Shown piece by piece: positions 32,560 to 41,468 of a DNA stretch of 47,215 bases. The translations under genes were made by a program, and so were the position numbers. The stretch spans positions 1 to 47,215 of the forward strand of contig JAQXNZ010000051.1 in assembly GCA_029098265.1 (NCBI GenBank), given 5' to 3'. How positions within the stretch are numbered: position 1 is the first letter of the stretch; each line of letters opens with the position of its first letter. The notes beneath the pieces were generated by a model. That model was not told the origin of the DNA and did not search any database. It was given only the letters and a program-made list of their open reading frames with translations. The DNA is from Clostridia bacterium. Lineage in GTDB: Bacteria > Bacillota > Clostridia > Lachnospirales > Anaerotignaceae.

Positions 32560-32644
32560 AGTTATCCTTTCTTTTATTATATACCGTAAGCCGACAAAGA
32601 CCGTAAAGTCTTGCGGACAATTAACCGACCTGTCAAATGAACCT

Positions 32645-32673
32645 ATTATATCAGCCAAACAGGCCGTTTGCAA
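32645..32673 (-). promoter_or_regulatory. Predicted promoter of the DEAD-box gene
   Basis: On the minus strand TTGCAA, 17 bases, TATAAT. The leader of about 80 bases contains an AAGAC/GTCTT hairpin. Confidence 0.65.
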
Positions 32674-32682
32674 GCAAAAGAT

Positions 32683-32711
32683 TTGCATATATTCGATTTA
32701 TGGGGTATAAT
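32683..32711 (+). promoter_or_regulatory. Predicted promoter of the uppP-like gene
   Basis: TTGCAT, 17 bases, TATAAT on the plus strand, about 10 bases from the divergent DEAD-box promoter. Confidence 0.65.
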
Positions 32712-32773
32712 GTTTTGGAATAAATTTCTTTTATGCTTTTTTTGACTAAAAATAACAGAATGGAGCAATGTAC

Positions 32774-33571
32774 ATGCAGGTTTTAAAAGCTATGCTTCTC
32801 GGTCTGATACAGGGCTTTGCGGAATTTTTTCCGGTCAGCAGTTCGGGAAGTCTTATCTTTTTCAGCAATCTTTTTAATATTGACGCCTACACGCTTTCCT
32901 TTGATATACTTCTGCACGCAGCAAGCCTTGCGGCGCTTGTGTTCATTTACTACAGGGATATAGTTATGATGATTAAAGAGCCGCACTCAAAAATAAGCAG
33001 ATGCACATTGCTCGGCGTAATTCCGATTTTTGCAGTGACAGTTCTGGCTCAGAGCAGGATAGATTCGTTTTTTATGGGCTCAAAGGTGCTGGGTCTCTGT
33101 TTTATTTTTTCCGGAGCTGTGCTTTTTTATGAAACGATGTATGCACCCGGAAAAAAGCGCTTTAAAAATATGAAGCCGAAGGACGCCCTTATTATAGGCT
33201 GTTTTCAGGCAGTGGGAGCCATACCGGGTGTGTCAAGAAGCGGTCTGGCCGTAAGCGGTGCGCTTCAGAGGGGCTTTGACGGCAGAACAGCCGTAAAGTA
33301 TGCATATCTTATGTCCATACCCGCAATGTTCGGCAGAATAGCCGCCGACCTTCTGCAGATATATGGCTCAACGGGAGAAGCGGTAACGGACGTATTCGGA
33401 TTTTTCTCCATGCTCTGCGCATTTGTCGTTGCCTTTGCCGCTTCGGTGACAGCCATAAGGCTTATGCAGAAAATAGCGGTCAAAGGAAAGTTTCGACTCT
33501 TTGCCTATTATATGTGGGCAATAGGCTTAATCACGCTTATAGACATGCTTGCGCTCAATAAGATATTCTGA
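32774..33571 (+). CDS. Undecaprenyl-diphosphatase (UppP/BacA)-like membrane protein
   Basis: 265 residues with about eight membrane spans. Family motif 1 reads GLIQGFAEFFPVSSSGSL and motif 2 IPGVSRSG. Compared with E. coli BacA, the second conserved Glu (E21) and the motif 2 Arg (R174) are kept, but the first Glu (E17) is Gln and the His of TGH (H30) is Ser. Normal members dephosphorylate undecaprenyl diphosphate outside the membrane to recycle the cell-wall lipid carrier; with these changes the activity or substrate may differ. ATG 32774 follows GGAG at 8 bases; the track ATG 32768 is too close to it. Monocistronic. Confidence 0.8.
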   Translation: MQVLKAMLLGLIQGFAEFFPVSSSGSLIFFSNLFNIDAYTLSFDILLHAASLAALVFIYYRDIVMMIKEPHSKISRCTLLGVIPIFAVTVLAQSRIDSFFMGSKVLGLCFIFSGAVLFYETMYAPGKKRFKNMKPKDALIIGCFQAVGAIPGVSRSGLAVSGALQRGFDGRTAVKYAYLMSIPAMFGRIAADLLQIYGSTGEAVTDVFGFFSMLCAFVVAFAASVTAIRLMQKIAVKGKFRLFAYYMWAIGLITLIDMLALNKIF

Positions 33572-33595
33572 CATGGTATTTAAACTAGATTTTTC

Positions 33596-33623
33596 TTGAC
33601 AATACCGATAAATGTGCTAAAAT
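33596..33623 (+). promoter_or_regulatory. Promoter of the pheST operon
   Basis: TTGACA, 16 bases, TAAAAT, upstream of the T-box leader. Confidence 0.7.
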
Positions 33624-33639
33624 TATGTCATTGTTTATA

Positions 33640-33927
33640 ATAACCAACAGCTGTGATGGCGAAAAGTAGTCATAAGCTCCTTCCCAGAGAGAGGACGTCA
33701 CCGCATTCGGCGGCGGCTGAAATCGTCCTTGCTGCAGAGATTATGATGAAGTTCCCGCCGGAGCTTGTCGGCTGAACCGTTCTGATGTGAACCAGTAGGC
33801 TGATACGTTATCCGCACGTTACGCGGACGCACTGTGAAAGCAGTGTTGCTGAGAGCCTGCCTTGTGCGGGAATCAGGGTGGTCCCGCGGATTTATGCTCC
33901 GTCCCTATTCGGGACGGAGCTTTTTTG
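33640..33927 (+). promoter_or_regulatory. T-box leader, specifier TTC (Phe)
   Basis: A leader of about 290 bases with the T-box sequence CAGGGTGGTCCCGCG at 33874-33888 (one base from the usual AGGGTGGTACCGCG) and the terminator GCTCCGTCCC/GGGACGGAGC plus TTTTTT at 33896-33927. In the specifier region, ATGATGAAGTTCCCG presents TTC (33752), a phenylalanine codon, agreeing with the downstream genes. Uncharged tRNA-Phe should bind, form the antiterminator and allow pheST transcription. Confidence 0.93.
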
Positions 33928-33961
33928 TTTGCAGCTGAAAAACTGAAAGGAGCTATTTTAA

Positions 33962-34981
33962 ATGAAGGAACAGCTTAACGCAATCTATGAAAAAGCCGTT
34001 GAAAGCATTAAAAATGCCGAGCAGATGAAGGACATCGATGACATTAAGGTCAAAATACTCGGCAAAAAGGGTGAGCTTACCGGAATACTTAAGGGCATGG
34101 GAAAACTTTCTCCCGAGGAAAGACCTGTTATCGGCGAGCTTGCAAACCGTATCAGAACAGATATAGAAAACATGATGGACGAGGCCAAAAAGGACTTCGC
34201 CAGAAAAGAGCAGGAGCTCAAGCTTAAATCAGAGACAATAGACGTTACAATGCCCGGCAAAAAATGCGAGTGCGGGCATAAACACCCCATGAGCATTGTT
34301 ATTGACGAAATAAGTGACATATTCATCGGCATGGGCTATGAAATAGTAGAGGGACCTGAAGTAGAGCTTGACTACTACAACTTCGAGGCTCTCAATATTC
34401 CCGCCGACCACCCCGCAAAGGATGAACAGGATACTTTCTATATTAATGGAGATATTCTTTTAAGAACACAGACTTCACCCGTACAGGTAAGAACTATGGA
34501 AAGAGGCAAGCTCCCTATCAGAGCCGTATGCCCTGGTACAGTTTACCGTGCAGATGAGGTTGACGCCACACATTCACCCGTATTCCACCAGTGCGAGGGA
34601 CTTGTTGTAGACAAGGGTATCACTATGGGCGACCTTAAGGGAGCGCTTGAGGTATTTGCCAAGGAGCTTTTCGGAAAAGATATTAAAGTACGTTTCAGAC
34701 CCCATCACTTCCCCTTCACAGAACCCTCTGCGGAAATGGACGTTACATGCTTCGCATGCGGCGGAAAGGGCTGCCGTGTATGTAAGGGCGAGGGCTATAT
34801 CGAGGTTCTCGGCTGCGGTATGGTACACCCTAAGGTACTCAAAATGTCAGGCATCGACCCTGAGGTATACAGCGGCTTTGCCTTCGGCATGGGTCTTGAG
34901 CGTGTTGCCATGCAGCGTTACGGAATAACAGACCTCCGTCTGCTTTTCGAAAATGATACCAAGTTCCTTAAACAGTTCTGA
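33962..34981 (+). CDS. pheS: Phenylalanyl-tRNA synthetase alpha subunit
   Basis: 339 residues: an N-terminal coiled coil that grips tRNA (about 1-85) and the class II catalytic core with [34 protein letters not shown] (motif 2) and [10 protein letters not shown] (motif 3). Attaches phenylalanine to tRNA-Phe together with PheT in an alpha2-beta2 enzyme. GAAAGGAG before ATG. First gene behind the Phe T-box. Confidence 0.98.
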   Translation: MKEQLNAIYEKAVESIKNAEQMKDIDDIKVKILGKKGELTGILKGMGKLSPEERPVIGELANRIRTDIENMMDEAKKDFARKEQELKLKSETIDVTMPGKKCECGHKHPMSIVIDEISDIFIGMGYEIVEGPEVELDYYNFEALNIPADHPAKDEQDTFYINGDILLRTQTSPVQVRTMERGKLPIRAVCPGTVYRADEVDATHSPVFHQCEGLVVDKGITMGDLKGALEVFAKELFGKDIKVRFRPHHFPFTEPSAEMDVTCFACGGKGCRVCKGEGYIEVLGCGMVHPKVLKMSGIDPEVYSGFAFGMGLERVAMQRYGITDLRLLFENDTKFLKQF

Positions 34982-35003
34982 TTGAGAGGGAGAGTGAAAA
35001 TAA

Positions 35004-37400
35004 ATGGATTTATCAATGTCTTGGTTAAAGGACTATACAGACGTAGATGCGGACATTAAGGATTTCGTTGAAGATATTACGCTTACAGGCTCAAAGGTTG
35101 AGGGTTGGAGCGAAATGGGCGGAGAGATATCCAATGTCGTTACAGGTAAAATAACAGAGATAACAAAGCACCCCAATGCCGACAGGCTTGTAATATGTAA
35201 GGTAGATGTAGGCGCAGAAATGCCCCTTACAATTGTAACCCATGCACCCAACGTATTCGAGGGAGCCTATGTATGCGTAGCTCTCAAGGGCGCAACACTG
35301 GCAGGCGGAGTTGTTATTGATGACACCGATTTCAGAGGCGTTATGTCCTACGGAATGATGTGCTCAGTTGAGGAGCTGGGCTTTGACCGCCATGACTTCC
35401 CCGAAGCACCCGAGGATGGAATTTATATTTTCCCCGAATCCGTTGAACTCGGTCAGGACGTGTGTGATGTGCTTGATATCAGAGATAAGGTAGTTGAGTT
35501 TGAGATTACATCAAACCGTGTTGACTGCTACAGCACAGTAGGTCTTGCAAGGGAAGCTGCCGCAACATACGACAAGGAATTCAGATATCCCAAAATCGAG
35601 GTAAAAGAAGAAGCCGACGGCGATATCAACGAAATGATACAGGTAGAGATTAAAAATCCCGAGCTTTGCCCTAGATATACAGCAAGGGTAGTGAAAAATG
35701 TAAAGATTGAGCCTTCACCCAGATGGATGAGAAAAAGACTCCGTGCCAACGGCGTAAGACCCATTAACAACATTGTCGATATAACAAACTATGTTATGCT
35801 TGAGCTTGGTCAGCCCATGCATGCCTTCACAATCGGCAATATTGACGGCAGCAAAATAATAGTAAGAAACGCCGAGGAGGGCGAACAGATTACAACCCTT
35901 GACGGAACGGTAAGACAGCTTGACCCCTCAATGCTTGTTATTGCCGACGTAAACAAGGCAGTAGCCGTTGCGGGTGTAATGGGTGGAGAAAACTCCAAGG
36001 TAAACGGAAGCACAGATACAATTCTTTTTGAGTCAGCCAACTTCAACGGCCCCAATATCCGTAAGACAGCCAAAAAGCTCGGCTTAAGAACGGACGCTTC
36101 TGCAAAATACGAAAAGGGCATAGACCCCAACCTTACAATGGATGCCGTAAACAGAGCGGTACAGCTTGTTGAAATGCTCGGCTGCGGCGAGGTTGTAAAG
36201 GGCTGCGTAGACTGCTATCCCAATGTAAGGGAGCCCTGGACACTGGAATACAGCCCTGAAAAGATAAACAAGCTTCTCGGCACAGACGTTTCCGAGGACG
36301 AAATGATAAGAATATTCAAGAAGATAGAGCTTGAGCCCGATAAGGCCACAAGAACCGTTAAAATACCTACTTTCCGCCCTGACCTTGAAAGCATGGCGGA
36401 CTTAGCAGAGGAAGTTGCAAGATTCTACGGCTATGACAAGATTAAGCCTACACTTGCATCAGGCACACCTACCGTCGGCAAGAGAACCTATGCCCAGAAC
36501 ATCACCGCTATGATTAAGAACTCTCTTATATCAAACGGTCTCTGCGAGGCTATGACATATTCATTTGAGAGCCCAAAGGTATTTGACAAGCTCAATATAC
36601 CAGAGGATGATGAGCTGAGAAAGACAGTAGTAATAGCAAACCCTCTCGGTGAGGACTTCAGCATAATGAGAACAACAACTCTCAACGGTATGCTTACTTC
36701 ACTTACCACAAACTACAACAGAAGAAACGAAAGCGCAGGTCTCTTTGAGATAGCCAAGGTTTATATTCCCAAGGCAGTACCCGTTATAGAGCTGCCCGAT
36801 GAGCCGGTTAAGGTAACAATCGGCATGTACGGCAATATGGATTTCTTTACCATAAAGGGTATTGTTGAGCACCTTATCGACACACTGGGAATAAAGAATG
36901 CGGAATTCCTGCCCAAAACAGATATATGCTGGATGCACCCCGGAAGAACGGCAGAGCTTGTTATCGACGGCAGGTACGCAGGCTATGTGGGCGAGCTTCA
37001 CCCCCAGGTGGCAAAGAACTACGGCATAGGCGCAAGGGTATATATTGCCGTGCTTGATGAGGCAGCTCTTATTGAGGCTTCCGACCTTGTAAGCACATAC
37101 AAGCCCCTGCCTAAATATCCCGCTATGGTTCGTGACATATCAATGCTTGTAAAGGACAGCGTATATGTGCGTGACATAGAGAAGGAGATTGAGAAGAAGG
37201 GCGGCAGTCTTTTAGAGAATATCCAGCTGTTTGACGTATATAAAGGCGGACAGATAGCAGAGGGATACAAGTCCGTTTCATTCTCAATTACATTCAGAGC
37301 CGATGACAGAACCCTTGTAGATGATGAGGTAAATGCGGCTATGGCAGAGATACTTTCAGGTCTTGAAGAAGCATTCGGAGCTGTTTTAAGGGATAAATAA
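35004..37400 (+). CDS. pheT: Phenylalanyl-tRNA synthetase beta subunit
   Basis: 798 residues, the normal full length: N-terminal tRNA-binding (EMAP-like) domain (about 40-155, NADRLVICKVDVG), B3/B4 editing domain (VEFEITSNRVDCYS onward), B5 domain, a catalytic-like core, and the C-terminal anticodon-binding FDX-ACB domain (KYPAMVRDISMLV). Twenty-two bases after pheS, co-transcribed. Editing of mischarged Tyr-tRNA-Phe is expected from the B3/B4 domain. Confidence 0.98.
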   Translation: MDLSMSWLKDYTDVDADIKDFVEDITLTGSKVEGWSEMGGEISNVVTGKITEITKHPNADRLVICKVDVGAEMPLTIVTHAPNVFEGAYVCVALKGATLAGGVVIDDTDFRGVMSYGMMCSVEELGFDRHDFPEAPEDGIYIFPESVELGQDVCDVLDIRDKVVEFEITSNRVDCYSTVGLAREAAATYDKEFRYPKIEVKEEADGDINEMIQVEIKNPELCPRYTARVVKNVKIEPSPRWMRKRLRANGVRPINNIVDITNYVMLELGQPMHAFTIGNIDGSKIIVRNAEEGEQITTLDGTVRQLDPSMLVIADVNKAVAVAGVMGGENSKVNGSTDTILFESANFNGPNIRKTAKKLGLRTDASAKYEKGIDPNLTMDAVNRAVQLVEMLGCGEVVKGCVDCYPNVREPWTLEYSPEKINKLLGTDVSEDEMIRIFKKIELEPDKATRTVKIPTFRPDLESMADLAEEVARFYGYDKIKPTLASGTPTVGKRTYAQNITAMIKNSLISNGLCEAMTYSFESPKVFDKLNIPEDDELRKTVVIANPLGEDFSIMRTTTLNGMLTSLTTNYNRRNESAGLFEIAKVYIPKAVPVIELPDEPVKVTIGMYGNMDFFTIKGIVEHLIDTLGIKNAEFLPKTDICWMHPGRTAELVIDGRYAGYVGELHPQVAKNYGIGARVYIAVLDEAALIEASDLVSTYKPLPKYPAMVRDISMLVKDSVYVRDIEKEIEKKGGSLLENIQLFDVYKGGQIAEGYKSVSFSITFRADDRTLVDDEVNAAMAEILSGLEEAFGAVLRDK

Positions 37401-37481
37401 AAATAGCAAAAGTCACGATTTTTTTCGACTTTAATTAATTAAAAAGTAGTAGAAATATATTTTTAAGAACTGAAAAACAGA

Positions 37482-37521
37482 AAAACGGAGGGAACAAAAC
37501 CAAAATTATCCCTCCGTTTTT
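37482..37521 (+). terminator. Terminator of pheST
   Basis: AAAACGGAGGGA and TCCCTCCGTTTT form a 12-bp stem ending in a short T-run, about 80 bases after the pheT stop. Confidence 0.75.
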
Positions 37522-37801
37522 ATTTCCAAAACTGAAAAATAGTGCAATATTACACGAGTGTTGTAAGACAAGCAAGGGTTGAAGCTGCTTATTTGCAGCC
37601 GAAATGTAATGACATTTGCCCTTGAAATGCTGAAAATCGGCGTTTATGTTGTATGACAAGGTTCTAAAATTGGGGCTGAACGGCATCTTTAGAAAGCTTG
37701 CATAAAACAATTTAATAATATGAATTGTGCAATTTACATAATGAATGGCTCTAATATACCTATTTGGGTGTAATATCCAACAATGATTTTGCAAAAAAAA
37801 C
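37522..37801 (+). other. Intergenic region with a possible three-way-junction RNA
   Basis: No gene seen in this 280-base AT-rich spacer. At 37573-37624, CAAGGG/CCCTTG can close a junction holding two perfect hairpins, GCTGC/GCAGC and AAATGT/ACATTT, with 1-5 unpaired bases at the joints. It lies upstream of the promoter for the next operon, so if transcribed it would be read-through from pheT or on the minus strand. Confidence 0.35.
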
Positions 37802-37829
37802 TTGAAATTAATAATAAATGATGTATAAT
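37802..37829 (+). promoter_or_regulatory. Promoter of the oxidoreductase operon
   Basis: TTGAAA, 16 bases, TATAAT, about 95 bases before the P-loop ATPase gene. Confidence 0.7.
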
Positions 37830-37923
37830 GTAATAGTGTTGTAATGTTAGATAAATGTTTCCTGACGTTTAATATTTGGCATATAGACTATGCGGTAATT
37901 TTGTCGCGGAGGGAGAATAAGAA

Positions 37924-38616
37924 ATGTTTAAAGACGATAAACGTATTAGAATGTTCTGCGGTCATTACGGCAGCGGAAAAACAGAATTTGCAGTTAACTA
38001 TGTAACTAAGCTTAAGGAAGAAGTAGGACCCGACAGAAAGGTCGTTATTTCGGATATGGATATAGTAAATCCCTATTTCCGCTCCAGAGAGAAAAAGGCG
38101 GAGCTTGAGGATAAGGGGATCGTTGTTTACGGTTCATCATACAATAATGATGCGGACATACCTGCTGTGCCTGCCGAAATGATGGGTCCGTTCATTGACA
38201 AAAAATGTGAATATGTCATTGACCTCGGAGGAAATGATGTTGGAACCATAGTTTTGGGAAGATATAAAGAGCATTATGACCCTGAGGAAATAGATGTATT
38301 TATGGTTATAAATACCTATAGACCCGATACCTATGACGCAGACCTCTGTATCGAACAGATGCATGAGCTTGAAGCGGGAATAGGCCTTAAGGTTACAGGA
38401 TTTGTAAACAATACTAACCTTGTAAGAGAAACAACAGCCGCTGACCTTATCAGAGGCGAGGAAATAATCTCCGAGGTTAGCAAGCGTACGGGGGTTCCTA
38501 TCAGGTACACAACCTACGTTAAGGAAGTTGTTAAAGACATGACTCCGGAAATAGAAGCAAAGCTTTCCGGTACGGTTGTGCCTATGACATATTATATGAG
38601 AGCATCATGGATGTAA
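37924..38616 (+). CDS. P-loop ATP-binding protein beside the Vor/Kor-type oxidoreductase
   Basis: 230 residues with a clear Walker A, GHYGSGKTEFA (about 13-23), then ISDMDIVNPYFRSRE and YVIDLGGNDVG, a SIMIBI-type (MinD/CobQ-like) pattern, and INTYRPDTYDAD. No membrane segment. CGGAGGGAG precedes the ATG. It is followed 33 bases later by the ferredoxin and three oxidoreductase subunits, and I recall the same neighbour in other Clostridia. A maturation or regulatory role for that enzyme is inference only; the exact function is unknown. Confidence 0.75.
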   Translation: MFKDDKRIRMFCGHYGSGKTEFAVNYVTKLKEEVGPDRKVVISDMDIVNPYFRSREKKAELEDKGIVVYGSSYNNDADIPAVPAEMMGPFIDKKCEYVIDLGGNDVGTIVLGRYKEHYDPEEIDVFMVINTYRPDTYDADLCIEQMHELEAGIGLKVTGFVNNTNLVRETTAADLIRGEEIISEVSKRTGVPIRYTTYVKEVVKDMTPEIEAKLSGTVVPMTYYMRASWM

Positions 38617-38649
38617 TCTATCTAAATAAATAAGGAGGTGCACTTCAAA

Positions 38650-38868
38650 ATGGCAAAATTCACATTAACATTCAACAAAGAAAACTGCAAGGGCTGCGAA
38701 CTCTGTGTTGCTGCATGTCCCAAAGGTCTTCTTGCACTCGACAAGGAAGCTACAAACGACGCCGGCTACTATCCTGCAGGCATTACCGATCAGGAAGCAT
38801 GCATAGGATGCCAGAGCTGCGCTAGAATGTGTCCCGATTGCATAATCACAATCGTAAAAAATGATTGA
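38650..38868 (+). CDS. vorD: 2x[4Fe-4S] ferredoxin, delta subunit of a 2-oxoacid:ferredoxin oxidoreductase
   Basis: 72 residues carrying two cluster motifs, CKGCELCVAACPKG and CIGCQSCARMCPDC. It passes electrons from the thiamine diphosphate centre to soluble ferredoxin. ATG 38650 lies 8 bases after AAGGAGGTGC; the track start (GTG 38638) falls inside that site. First subunit gene of the delta-alpha-beta-gamma order. Confidence 0.9.
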   Translation: MAKFTLTFNKENCKGCELCVAACPKGLLALDKEATNDAGYYPAGITDQEACIGCQSCARMCPDCIITIVKND

Positions 38869-38890
38869 TTAAGAGAGGAGGATAAGAATA

Positions 38891-39952
38891 ATGGCTAAAG
38901 TTATTATGAAAGGCAACGAAGCTATCGCTAAGGCAGCTATCGTTGGCGGATGCAGATATTTCATGGGCTACCCTATAACACCCCAGAATGAAGTACCTGA
39001 GTATTTATCAAGAGAATTACCCAAAGTTGGCGGAACATTTATTCAGGCTGAATCAGAAGTTGCTGCTATAAATATGGTTTACGGTGCAGGCGCTTCCGGA
39101 GCAAGAGTTATGACATCATCATCTTCACCCGGAATTGCTCTTAAACAGGAAGGTATCGGTTACCTTATCCACGGCGAGGTTCCCGCAGTTATCGTATCAA
39201 TGATGCGTGGCGGCCCGGCCCTTGGTACAATCCAGCCCGCACAGAGCGACTATTTACAGGCTAAATACGGCGGATCAAACGGCGATAAGCATCTCCCCGT
39301 TCTTCTTCCCGGCAACATCCAGGAAGCAGTTGACGCTGTTAAATATGCATTTGAAATGGCTGACCACTACAGACATCCCGTAATCGTTTGCTGCGACGGT
39401 CTTATCGGCCAGATGATGGAGCCCGTTGAGTTCGATCATCCCGTTGAAGTTAAATCTAAACCCGATCCCGCAGACTGGGCACTCGGCTGCTCAAGACCCG
39501 GCGAAAGAAACTTCATCTATGGTATTTCCGATGACGCTCCCGACTGTGAGAGAAGAAATATCAGAAACTTCGAAGGCAAATACGCTGAGATGGCTGCTAC
39601 AGAGGCTAGATATGAAGAATTCATGATGGACGACGCTGAGTACGCAATGGTTGGCTACGGCACAACATCTCGTATCCTCAGAACAGCTGTTATGGAACTC
39701 AGAAAAGAAGGAATCAAGATTGGCTTAATCAGACCTAAGACAGCTTGGCCTTTCCCTGAAGCTCCTTTCCAGAACAAGAATATCAAGAAATTTATCGTTG
39801 GTGAGATGAGCATGGGTCAGATGGTTGACGACGTTATTCTCGCTTGCGGAGACAAGACAAAAGTAACTTTCTACGGCAGATGCGGCGGCGTTATTCCTAC
39901 ACCTGAGGAATACATTGACTATGCTAAGAAAGTAATAGGAGGTGCAGAATAA
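38891..39952 (+). CDS. vorB: 2-oxoacid:ferredoxin oxidoreductase alpha subunit (VorB-like)
   Basis: 353 residues: the pyrimidine-binding part (GCRYFMGYPITPQNE, then QAESEVAAINMVYGAGASGARVMTSSSSPG) and a domain II with YGTTSRI and RPKTAWPFP. Oxidises a branched-chain or other 2-oxoacid to the acyl-CoA with CoA and ferredoxin. Whether the substrate is 2-oxoisovalerate (Vor) or 2-oxoglutarate (Kor) cannot be settled from sequence by eye. GCT/GTT/ATC-rich codon use unlike most neighbours suggests high expression. GAGAGGAGGATAA precedes the ATG. Confidence 0.92.
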   Translation: MAKVIMKGNEAIAKAAIVGGCRYFMGYPITPQNEVPEYLSRELPKVGGTFIQAESEVAAINMVYGAGASGARVMTSSSSPGIALKQEGIGYLIHGEVPAVIVSMMRGGPALGTIQPAQSDYLQAKYGGSNGDKHLPVLLPGNIQEAVDAVKYAFEMADHYRHPVIVCCDGLIGQMMEPVEFDHPVEVKSKPDPADWALGCSRPGERNFIYGISDDAPDCERRNIRNFEGKYAEMAATEARYEEFMMDDAEYAMVGYGTTSRILRTAVMELRKEGIKIGLIRPKTAWPFPEAPFQNKNIKKFIVGEMSMGQMVDDVILACGDKTKVTFYGRCGGVIPTPEEYIDYAKKVIGGAE

Positions 39953-40704
39953 TGTCTACTGTATTATTCAAGAAACCGGAAGGTATGTCCGACCGTAAAT
40001 TACATTACTGCCCTGGCTGTGCTCACGGTATTGTACACAGACTTGTAGCAGAATGCGTTGCTGAACTCGGACAGGTTGACAACACTATTATCACAGCTCC
40101 CGTTGGCTGTTCAGTATTTATTCCCAACTACTTCAACTACGACACAATTCACTGTGCTCACGGACGTGCTCCCGCTACTGCAACAGGTATCAAGAGAGTA
40201 CATCCCGATAAGCTCGTTATTACATATCAGGGCGACGGCGACCTTGCATCTATCGGTACAGCAGAAATCATCCACTGTGCAGCCAGAGGCGAGAAGATTA
40301 CAACAGTCTTCATCAACAATGGTATTTACGGTATGACAGGCGGCCAGATGGCTCCTACAACACTTCCCGGCATGAAGGCTACAACATGTCAGTCAGGCCG
40401 TGACGTTAAAGTAAACGGTAACCCCATCCGTGTATGCGAGATGCTTGCAACACTTGACGGTCCCGTTTATATCGAGCGTGTATCTGTTGATTCAGCTCCT
40501 AACGTAATCAAGGCTAAAAAGGCTATCAAGAAGGCTCTTGAGTGCCAGATGAAGGGCTTAGGCTACTCATTTGTTGAGGTTGTTTCAAGCTGTCCTACAA
40601 ACTGGGGCATGACACCTGTTAAGGCTATGGAATTCGTTAGAGAAAGCATGATTCCTTACTATCCACTCGGAGTATACAAAGATCTTACAGAGGAGGCTAA
40701 ATAA
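39952..40704 (+). CDS. vorA: 2-oxoacid:ferredoxin oxidoreductase beta subunit (thiamine diphosphate binding)
   Basis: 250 residues. CPGCAHG near the N-terminus and the thiamine-diphosphate motif GDGDLASIGTAE ending in NNGIYGMTGGQ identify the cofactor half. The ATG overlaps the alpha subunit stop (TAATG). Expected partner of the alpha and gamma chains. The organism makes the thiazole half of this cofactor with the thi operon in the same window. Confidence 0.93.
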   Translation: MSTVLFKKPEGMSDRKLHYCPGCAHGIVHRLVAECVAELGQVDNTIITAPVGCSVFIPNYFNYDTIHCAHGRAPATATGIKRVHPDKLVITYQGDGDLASIGTAEIIHCAARGEKITTVFINNGIYGMTGGQMAPTTLPGMKATTCQSGRDVKVNGNPIRVCEMLATLDGPVYIERVSVDSAPNVIKAKKAIKKALECQMKGLGYSFVEVVSSCPTNWGMTPVKAMEFVRESMIPYYPLGVYKDLTEEAK

Positions 40705-40706
40705 TT

Positions 40707-41267
40707 ATGGGAAAAACATATAAAATTAGCTGCGCTGGTTTCGGTGGACAGGGCGTTATGACAATGGGTGAGCTTATAACTTTTGCCGGCATGGAAGAAG
40801 GCAAGGAAGTTGCATGGGTTCCTTCATACGGTCCTGAAATGCGTGGCGGTACAGCTAACTGCTCAGTAACTGTTTCAGACGATCCCATCGGATCACCCGT
40901 ATTCGAGAACAACATCGACATCGTTATCGCCATGAACGTTCCTTCATACCTCAAGTATGTTGATAAAGTTGCACCCGGCGGATGTCTCTTCCTCAACTCT
41001 TCAATCATCAATGAAGAAGTAAAAAGAACAGATATCAACGTTTACAGAGTACCCGTAAATGACATCGCTGACGAGCTTGGCAACCAGAAGCTTGTTAACA
41101 TCATTATGCTTGGTGCCGTTGTAGAAGTAACTAAGATCGTTTCTCCCGAAACTATTCTTGGTTCAGCTTTCATCAAACTTTTCGGTGAAGCTAAAAAGAA
41201 ATTAATCCCTGCCAACACAGTAGCTCTTGGCAAGGGTGCAGATTCTGTTAAGGATCAGATTAAGTAA
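40707..41267 (+). CDS. vorC: 2-oxoacid:ferredoxin oxidoreductase gamma subunit
   Basis: 186 residues. SCAGFGGQGVMTMGELI at the N-terminus, SYGPEMRGGTANCSV, and KIVSPETILGSAF are characteristic of the CoA-binding gamma chain. Two bases after the beta subunit stop; the ribosome binding site (AGAGGAGG) lies within the end of the beta gene. A UUCG-loop terminator follows. Confidence 0.93.
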   Translation: MGKTYKISCAGFGGQGVMTMGELITFAGMEEGKEVAWVPSYGPEMRGGTANCSVTVSDDPIGSPVFENNIDIVIAMNVPSYLKYVDKVAPGGCLFLNSSIINEEVKRTDINVYRVPVNDIADELGNQKLVNIIMLGAVVEVTKIVSPETILGSAFIKLFGEAKKKLIPANTVALGKGADSVKDQIK

Positions 41268-41298
41268 GCGTGAATTTTGCTTATGCACTTTAAATATG

Positions 41299-41330
41299 GG
41301 TACAGGCCTTCGGGTCTGTACCTTTCCTTT
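41299..41330 (+). terminator. Terminator of the oxidoreductase operon
   Basis: GGTACAGGCC and GGTCTGTACC form a 10-bp stem closed by a TTCG tetraloop, followed by TTTCCTTTTTATT. Confidence 0.9.
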
Positions 41331-41432
41331 TTATTGTCTTACAATAAAGGTCAGCACCGGTGGCATTTTATGTAATATTACGGTGCAAATAAATACTTTT
41401 TGGGGATATATCCCAATGGCTGAGAATATATG

Positions 41433-41461
41433 TTGATTTATTTATATATTTGTTATATAAT
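41433..41461 (+). promoter_or_regulatory. Promoter of the SLH-like protein gene
   Basis: TTGATT, 17 bases, TATAAT. Transcription is predicted to begin about 41468, at the first base of the long hairpin that follows. Confidence 0.75.
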
Positions 41462-41468
41462 AATATCA

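Noticed and set aside
32560-32688. 43-residue N-terminal extension of the DEAD-box helicase
   Set aside because: It would be translated from the promoter and leader; the Q-motif protein begins properly at 32559 after AAAGGA.
37435-37794. 119-residue minus-strand ORF in the pheT downstream spacer
   Set aside because: AT-rich, passes through the pheST terminator, no start signal and low-complexity composition.
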